The notes under the pieces: generated by a model | The model's input: the letters and a program-made list of their open reading frames with translations, nothing else | What the model was told of the DNA's origin: nothing | Database searches by the model: none | Shown: in pieces, positions 60,612 through 64,000 of the stretch | How the letters are laid out: each line of letters starts with the position of its first letter | Numbering within the stretch: the first letter of the stretch is position 1 | Translations under genes and position numbers: made by a program | Source of the DNA: Taishania sp037189645 | GTDB taxonomy: Bacteria > Bacteroidota > Bacteroidia > Flavobacteriales_D > Crocinitomicaceae | Assembly (NCBI GenBank): GCA_037189645.1 | Contig: JBBCIY010000011.1 | Location: 1 to 64,000 of the forward strand | DNA: 64,000 nucleotides | Direction of reading: 5' to 3'

Positions 60612-61655
60612 ATGGCATTTGATCCGAACGGTGTAGGAATTGCAAACGGGAACATTTTCGGTTTCCCGGTGAAAGAAGAAGAAGCAGACATTGTCATCAT
60701 ACCGATTCCCTGGGATGCTACTGCTTCCTATGGGAAAGGAACCAGCAGAGGACCACAGGCTGTACTGGACGCTTCCACTCAGCTGGATTTTTACCACCCG
60801 AAGCTGGAAAAAGCCTATGAAACAAAAGTCTTTATAACTGAGATCTCCAGCGAATGGCAGGACATCAACGACCGCTTGTGTGCCGAAGGATGTGATTACA
60901 TCTCGTTCCTGGAAGATGGAGGAGTTATCGGCAACCACCCGCATTACCAGGGATTTCTTTCAGAAATCAACGCTGCATCAGCCGCATTGAAGGAAAACCT
61001 GAAAACCCGTGCGAAACACCTGATAGATCAGGGAAAGACCGTCGCTGTGCTCGGAGGTGAGCACTCTGCACCACTCGGGCTGATCGAAGCTTTAAACGAC
61101 CAGGGAAAAGAATTCGGGCTGCTGCAGATCGACGCGCACGCGGACCTGCGTGACGCATACGAAGGATTTGAACAGTCACATGCCAGTATTATGTTCAACG
61201 TACTGAAGCATTGCCCCAATATGATCCAGCTGACGCAAGTAGGGATCCGTGACATTGCCGAATCGGAAGTTCAGTTGATCGAAAAGAGCAACGGAAGGGT
61301 AAAGACATTCTTCGACTGGAACCTGAAAGAACAGCAGTTTGAAGGAAAAACATGGGCCGACCAGGTGCGGGAGATCATCTCCACCCTGCCCGAGCGTGTT
61401 TACATCTCTTTTGATATTGACGGACTGACCCCGGAATTATGCCCGAATACGGGAACGCCTGTCGCTGGTGGCTTTCAGCTGGAGCAGATCAATTATTTAT
61501 TGTTCGAGCTGGCGCAATCGGGCAGAAAGATCATCGGGTTTGACCTGAACGAAGTCGGAACAAGCAATGATTCGGACTGGGATGCAAATGTCGGTGCAAG
61601 GGCTTTGTGGAACCTGGTCTGCGCAACGGAAAAAAACAGGAGGCTGACCAGATGA
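60612..61655 (+). CDS. Arginase/agmatinase-family ureohydrolase
   Basis: A 347-residue binuclear-manganese hydrolase. Ligands: H151 in LGGEHSAP; D174, H176 and D178 in QIDAHADLRD; and D268, D270 in SFDIDGLTP. These residues are complete, so it should be active. The N-terminus has an unusual insertion near 80-125 (EISSEWQDINDRLCAEGCDY). It could be agmatinase, arginase or formimidoylglutamase; the sequence looks closest to proteins called agmatinase in Flavobacteriales. The stop overlaps the next gene (ATGA). Confidence 0.88.
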   Translation: MAFDPNGVGIANGNIFGFPVKEEEADIVIIPIPWDATASYGKGTSRGPQAVLDASTQLDFYHPKLEKAYETKVFITEISSEWQDINDRLCAEGCDYISFLEDGGVIGNHPHYQGFLSEINAASAALKENLKTRAKHLIDQGKTVAVLGGEHSAPLGLIEALNDQGKEFGLLQIDAHADLRDAYEGFEQSHASIMFNVLKHCPNMIQLTQVGIRDIAESEVQLIEKSNGRVKTFFDWNLKEQQFEGKTWADQVREIISTLPERVYISFDIDGLTPELCPNTGTPVAGGFQLEQINYLLFELAQSGRKIIGFDLNEVGTSNDSDWDANVGARALWNLVCATEKNRRLTR

Positions 61656-62167
61656 AAAGGATCATTCCCATACTGACCGGATTGAGCTTAGCCGGGTTGA
61701 TCACAAGCATTGTGCTCTTTTTTCAATCCGGATACGGGCTTTCCGCCTCATTTAAAGCTATGTGCCTGTTCTTTTCGGCGGCCATCGCATTGTTCGCAGT
61801 ATGGAAATCGGATGGCAACAAGATAGTAGCATTGTTTTCAGCCACTGGCTTCGTTCTGGCGGTAGTTGTGCTGTTCAACTCCAGCATGCTGCTACTGCTC
61901 TGGAATACGGCAATCGGGCTGCACATTCTGCTGATCGGGTACACCCTGCTGCGGTTATCCCGTTTTCCTTCCAGGCCAATCCTGTACAAAGTTACCCGGG
62001 CTGTTATTCTTGTCACAACGCTTTTATTTGCCGCAATGGTTGTCTTCAGGATCGAAAGCAACCTGTTTTTTCTGCTCCTGCTTATTCTTCTCGCAGCTAC
62101 TTCCATCTTGTTTGTGATCGGTCAGCTATTCGGAATGATGGAAAAAGATACACGGTCGGGGAATTGA
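61652..62167 (+). CDS. Small hydrophobic membrane protein
   Basis: A 171-residue protein with about five hydrophobic segments (MKRIIPILTGLSLAGLITSI; then near 35-50, 58-85, 90-105, 118-150). I chose the ATG at 61652, which overlaps the previous stop (ATGA); a start 15 codons earlier would sit inside the ureohydrolase gene. No family recognised. Coupled with the arginase-family gene, so co-expressed; a functional link is not shown. Confidence 0.65.
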   Translation: MKRIIPILTGLSLAGLITSIVLFFQSGYGLSASFKAMCLFFSAAIALFAVWKSDGNKIVALFSATGFVLAVVVLFNSSMLLLLWNTAIGLHILLIGYTLLRLSRFPSRPILYKVTRAVILVTTLLFAAMVVFRIESNLFFLLLLILLAATSILFVIGQLFGMMEKDTRSGN

Positions 62168-62295
62168 CCTGGTTTCCCATCACTTGTCGCCAATTTTCTT
62201 CACACGGCTCAGTGCAGATTTATCACCTGGTTTTTAGACCACGGCATTAATCTTTTATTTATATTCGCATTATTCAAACTTAAAATTAAACGACT

Positions 62296-63015
62296 ATGAA
62301 AAAACTTTTACTTTCAGCTCTGGTAGCATTGTCGGCAGGATTTTCTTCTGCCCAGATCACGTGTAATCCTCAGTACCAGGATTCCACTTTCGGTGCATGG
62401 CCCGATACGATCACAAACTTCGCTACCGCTTACGTTGGGGTCGCTTATGTTCAGGGACTGGACTTTAAAGCACCTTCCGATGCAGGTGACATCAATCCTC
62501 AATATTCCGGAGCGACGATATCCAGCTACAAGGTAACCGGTGTGACAGGACTTCCCAGCGGATTCACCTACACCTGTTCAGCAAGCAATTGTGAATATGC
62601 CGGAGGAAGCGCCGGATGTGCTGAATTAACAGGTAATGCAACCGCAGCACAGATCGGTACGCACAACCTGACGATCAATATCCAGGCGGTTATCTCGTTC
62701 ATGGGAGGTTCTCTTCCCGTTAACCACAGTTTCCCGGGCTATAAACTGGTGATCGAAGAACAGTTGAGTTCTAAAATTGTTGCGCCGGATGAAATTTATA
62801 TTTTCCCGAATCCTGCTACTTCCACAATCAGTGTTGTAAATGCTCATACGTTTGAATCGTTTGAAGTGTATGGGGTAAATGGGCAGCTGGTTGCTCAGAA
62901 AGCGATCACTTCTCCGGAAGAAAAGATCGACATCACCGCATTGAAAGAAGGTGTTTATTTCATCCACTTGATTAACGGTTCTTCTTCCAGCATTCACAAA
63001 TTCGTGAAGAAATAA
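62296..63015 (+). CDS. Small T9SS-secreted protein
   Basis: A 239-residue exported protein: signal 1-19 (MKKLLLSALVALSAGFSSAQ), a body with six cysteines (ITCNPQY; YTCSASNCEYAGGSAGCAEL) that suggests disulfides and an Ig-like or cadherin-like domain, and a T9SS type A sorting domain (IYIFPNPATSTISV, ending HKFVKK). Compact surface or secreted protein of unknown function. A terminator follows. Confidence 0.85.
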   Translation: MKKLLLSALVALSAGFSSAQITCNPQYQDSTFGAWPDTITNFATAYVGVAYVQGLDFKAPSDAGDINPQYSGATISSYKVTGVTGLPSGFTYTCSASNCEYAGGSAGCAELTGNATAAQIGTHNLTINIQAVISFMGGSLPVNHSFPGYKLVIEEQLSSKIVAPDEIYIFPNPATSTISVVNAHTFESFEVYGVNGQLVAQKAITSPEEKIDITALKEGVYFIHLINGSSSSIHKFVKK

Positions 63016-63042
63016 GATCTATATGATTTTATATACAATAAG

Positions 63043-63071
63043 AACGGGAGCCTCAAAGCTCCCGTTTTTTA
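63043..63071. terminator. Rho-independent terminator
   Basis: AACGGGAGC and GCTCCCGTT pair with a 6-base loop, followed by a T-run, between convergent genes. Confidence 0.85.
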
Positions 63072-63132
63072 TTTCTCAAGTTTCGGCTGAATCCTCAGAA
63101 GGCCTGTAAATTGGTCTTTTTGACCATTAACA

Positions 63133-63585
63133 TTACAGCAATCCGAATTGCTCAAAATGATGTGTAAAATGCTTGGAATGCATCCTGTCCCATCCTTCTT
63201 TGGACAGATCTCCGTAATACGGATGCAGGTGAAGCTGTCCGGGATGTGCTTCGTAATATTCTTCGTACGCCAGCCATGTGTCTACCAGCTCATCTACGGC
63301 CAGTTCCAGCTCTTCATTTCTCAACGTATATTCCTCCGGTGCAAACGAAGCTTTGAATTCTTTCGGCATGGGTGTATCAGACGCCAGGATTGCCTGCATT
63401 TTTTCAATTTTCTCGGCTGGGATAAGCAATCCGAACTCGCTTTGCCCCATTGACATGTTAATGCTTTCCGTCAGATGCTCAACCATCCGCTGAGCGCTCA
63501 TTTTCCCCCATTTAGGCTGGGTAGAAGCATCTAATTGATTAAGATAAGCCAGAATTGTTTCCAGGTCCGTCTGAATAAACTGCAT
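63133..63585 (-). CDS. DUF1569/DinB-like protein
   Basis: A 150-residue all-helical protein of the DinB/DUF1569 type. Conserved histidines are at WGKMSAQRMVEHLTES (a helix-H that often binds a metal) and near the end, HSKHFTHHFEQFGLL; together with HPYYGDLS they resemble the metal triad of DinB-like proteins. No enzymatic role is proven. It sits directly downstream of the diacylglycerol-kinase-like gene on the minus strand, with 6 bases between. Confidence 0.8.
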   Translation of the reverse strand: MQFIQTDLETILAYLNQLDASTQPKWGKMSAQRMVEHLTESINMSMGQSEFGLLIPAEKIEKMQAILASDTPMPKEFKASFAPEEYTLRNEELELAVDELVDTWLAYEEYYEAHPGQLHLHPYYGDLSKEGWDRMHSKHFTHHFEQFGLL

Positions 63586-63591
63586 CGTATT

Positions 63592-64000
63592 TTATTTTTT
63601 CCCTGCTAAAATATGTAAACTTTTGGGAACTACCTGCACGTTCAGTTCTTTTCTTACATCAAACGGTTCCCCGTCGTAATGAGCGATACTTTTCGACAGG
63701 CTGATCCGTGCCTTTTCAAAGCTGATGATCTCGGCAAACCTGGAACGGTCCGTTCTTCTACGGAAAAACTGGAACGCCAGCAGTGGAAGCGACCAGAAAC
63801 GGAATGGTTTCAGGATGAACAATTCGATTTTCCCATCCGTCACATCCGATTTCGGCGATACACAGAATCCGTTTCCGAATTCCGACGCGTTGGCGATCGT
63901 ACAGAGCATCACCGGCATGCTTTTCACCTGCCCGTTGACATCTACCGAAACATTTACGGGATTGTAGCGGAAAAACTCGCGTAAAACCAGCTTGATATAA
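63592..64000 (-). CDS. Diacylglycerol kinase-like protein (3' part, runs off the window)
   Basis: The C-terminal 135 or so residues of a lipid kinase of the DagK/sphingosine-kinase family. The frame continues without a stop to the window edge (LREFFRYNPVNVSVDVNG), so the start lies to the right. Motifs: IANASEFGNGFCVSPKSDVT, DGKIELFILKPF, and the closing DGEPFDVRKELNVQVVPKSL, as in YegS-like kinases. It would phosphorylate diacylglycerol or related lipids. The catalytic ATP-binding half is not in this window. Confidence 0.85.
   Translation of the reverse strand, partial: YIKLVLREFFRYNPVNVSVDVNGQVKSMPVMLCTIANASEFGNGFCVSPKSDVTDGKIELFILKPFRFWSLPLLAFQFFRRRTDRSRFAEIISFEKARISLSKSIAHYDGEPFDVRKELNVQVVPKSLHILAGKK

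Noticed and set aside
1..64000. CRISPR array
   Set aside because: No series of regularly spaced direct repeats is seen; the only repeats found are the tandem regulator boxes and dispersed palindromes.

Overview
The window looks like a chromosome segment of a Bacteroidota bacterium of the order Flavobacteriales; a Fluviicola/Crocinitomicaceae-type organism is my best guess from gene content, but I could not test it. Support: four proteins end in type IX secretion (T9SS) sorting domains; the -7 promoter element TAnnTTTG recurs upstream of many genes and of both tRNA units; and LptG, LptC, RseP, DoxD-DoxA and CarboxypepD_reg/TonB-type receptors are of Bacteroidota type. Coding is dense, with many ATGA overlaps and rho-independent terminators in convergent gaps.

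Layout. (1) 1-4300 is an accessory block: an XRE regulator, an AT-rich AbiLi/AbiLii-like (RloA/RloB) putative phage-defence pair, a KilA-N gene broken by a palindromic insertion, a truncated copy of the neighbouring HU gene, the intact HU gene, and a large structured intergenic element. (2) 4359-9338: an LptF/LptG-family permease, then three coupled glycosyltransferase genes (GT9, GT4, GT4) for surface glycans. (3) 9357-32726: mostly housekeeping genes: lytic transglycosylase, a GldM-C-like protein, aldehyde dehydrogenase, a sugar epimerase, glyA, anmK, an acyl-CoA dehydrogenase, a YwqK-like protein, a HI0933-type flavoprotein, lpdA, an esterase, exodeoxyribonuclease III, M1 peptidase, lysA and aspartate kinase. 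Two related ATATCG palindromes lie in intergenic gaps. (4) 33077-48291: aldo/keto reductase, ruvC, a flippase-like protein with a GT2, a T9SS subtilase, rseP, thioredoxin, a MenE-like ligase, a DnaJ membrane protein, a PIF1-like helicase, and coaX-OMP-lptC. (5) 48391-48880: tRNA-Ser(GCU), then tRNA-Pro(UGG)-tRNA-Arg(UCU). (6) 49045-56613: a more AT-rich block with an OmpR-type two-component system, a small lipoprotein, a beta-barrel protein, a TonB-type receptor and a T9SS protein. Three near-identical tandem 11-bp boxes sit at fixed spacing before -7 elements here, so this looks like a self-contained regulon. (7) 56839-64000: an IbrA/IbrB-like pair (PAPS-reductase-like plus ParB-like), a DoxD-DoxA fusion preceded by a small membrane-anchored protein, an arginase/agmatinase-family enzyme, a T9SS protein, a DUF1569-like protein and the 3' part of a diacylglycerol kinase-like gene.

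The most interesting points are the tandem-box regulon at 49-52 kb, the AbiL-like pair in a decaying island, the insertion in the KilA-N gene, and the IbrA/IbrB-like pair. All functional names come from motifs and family memory; no database search was run.
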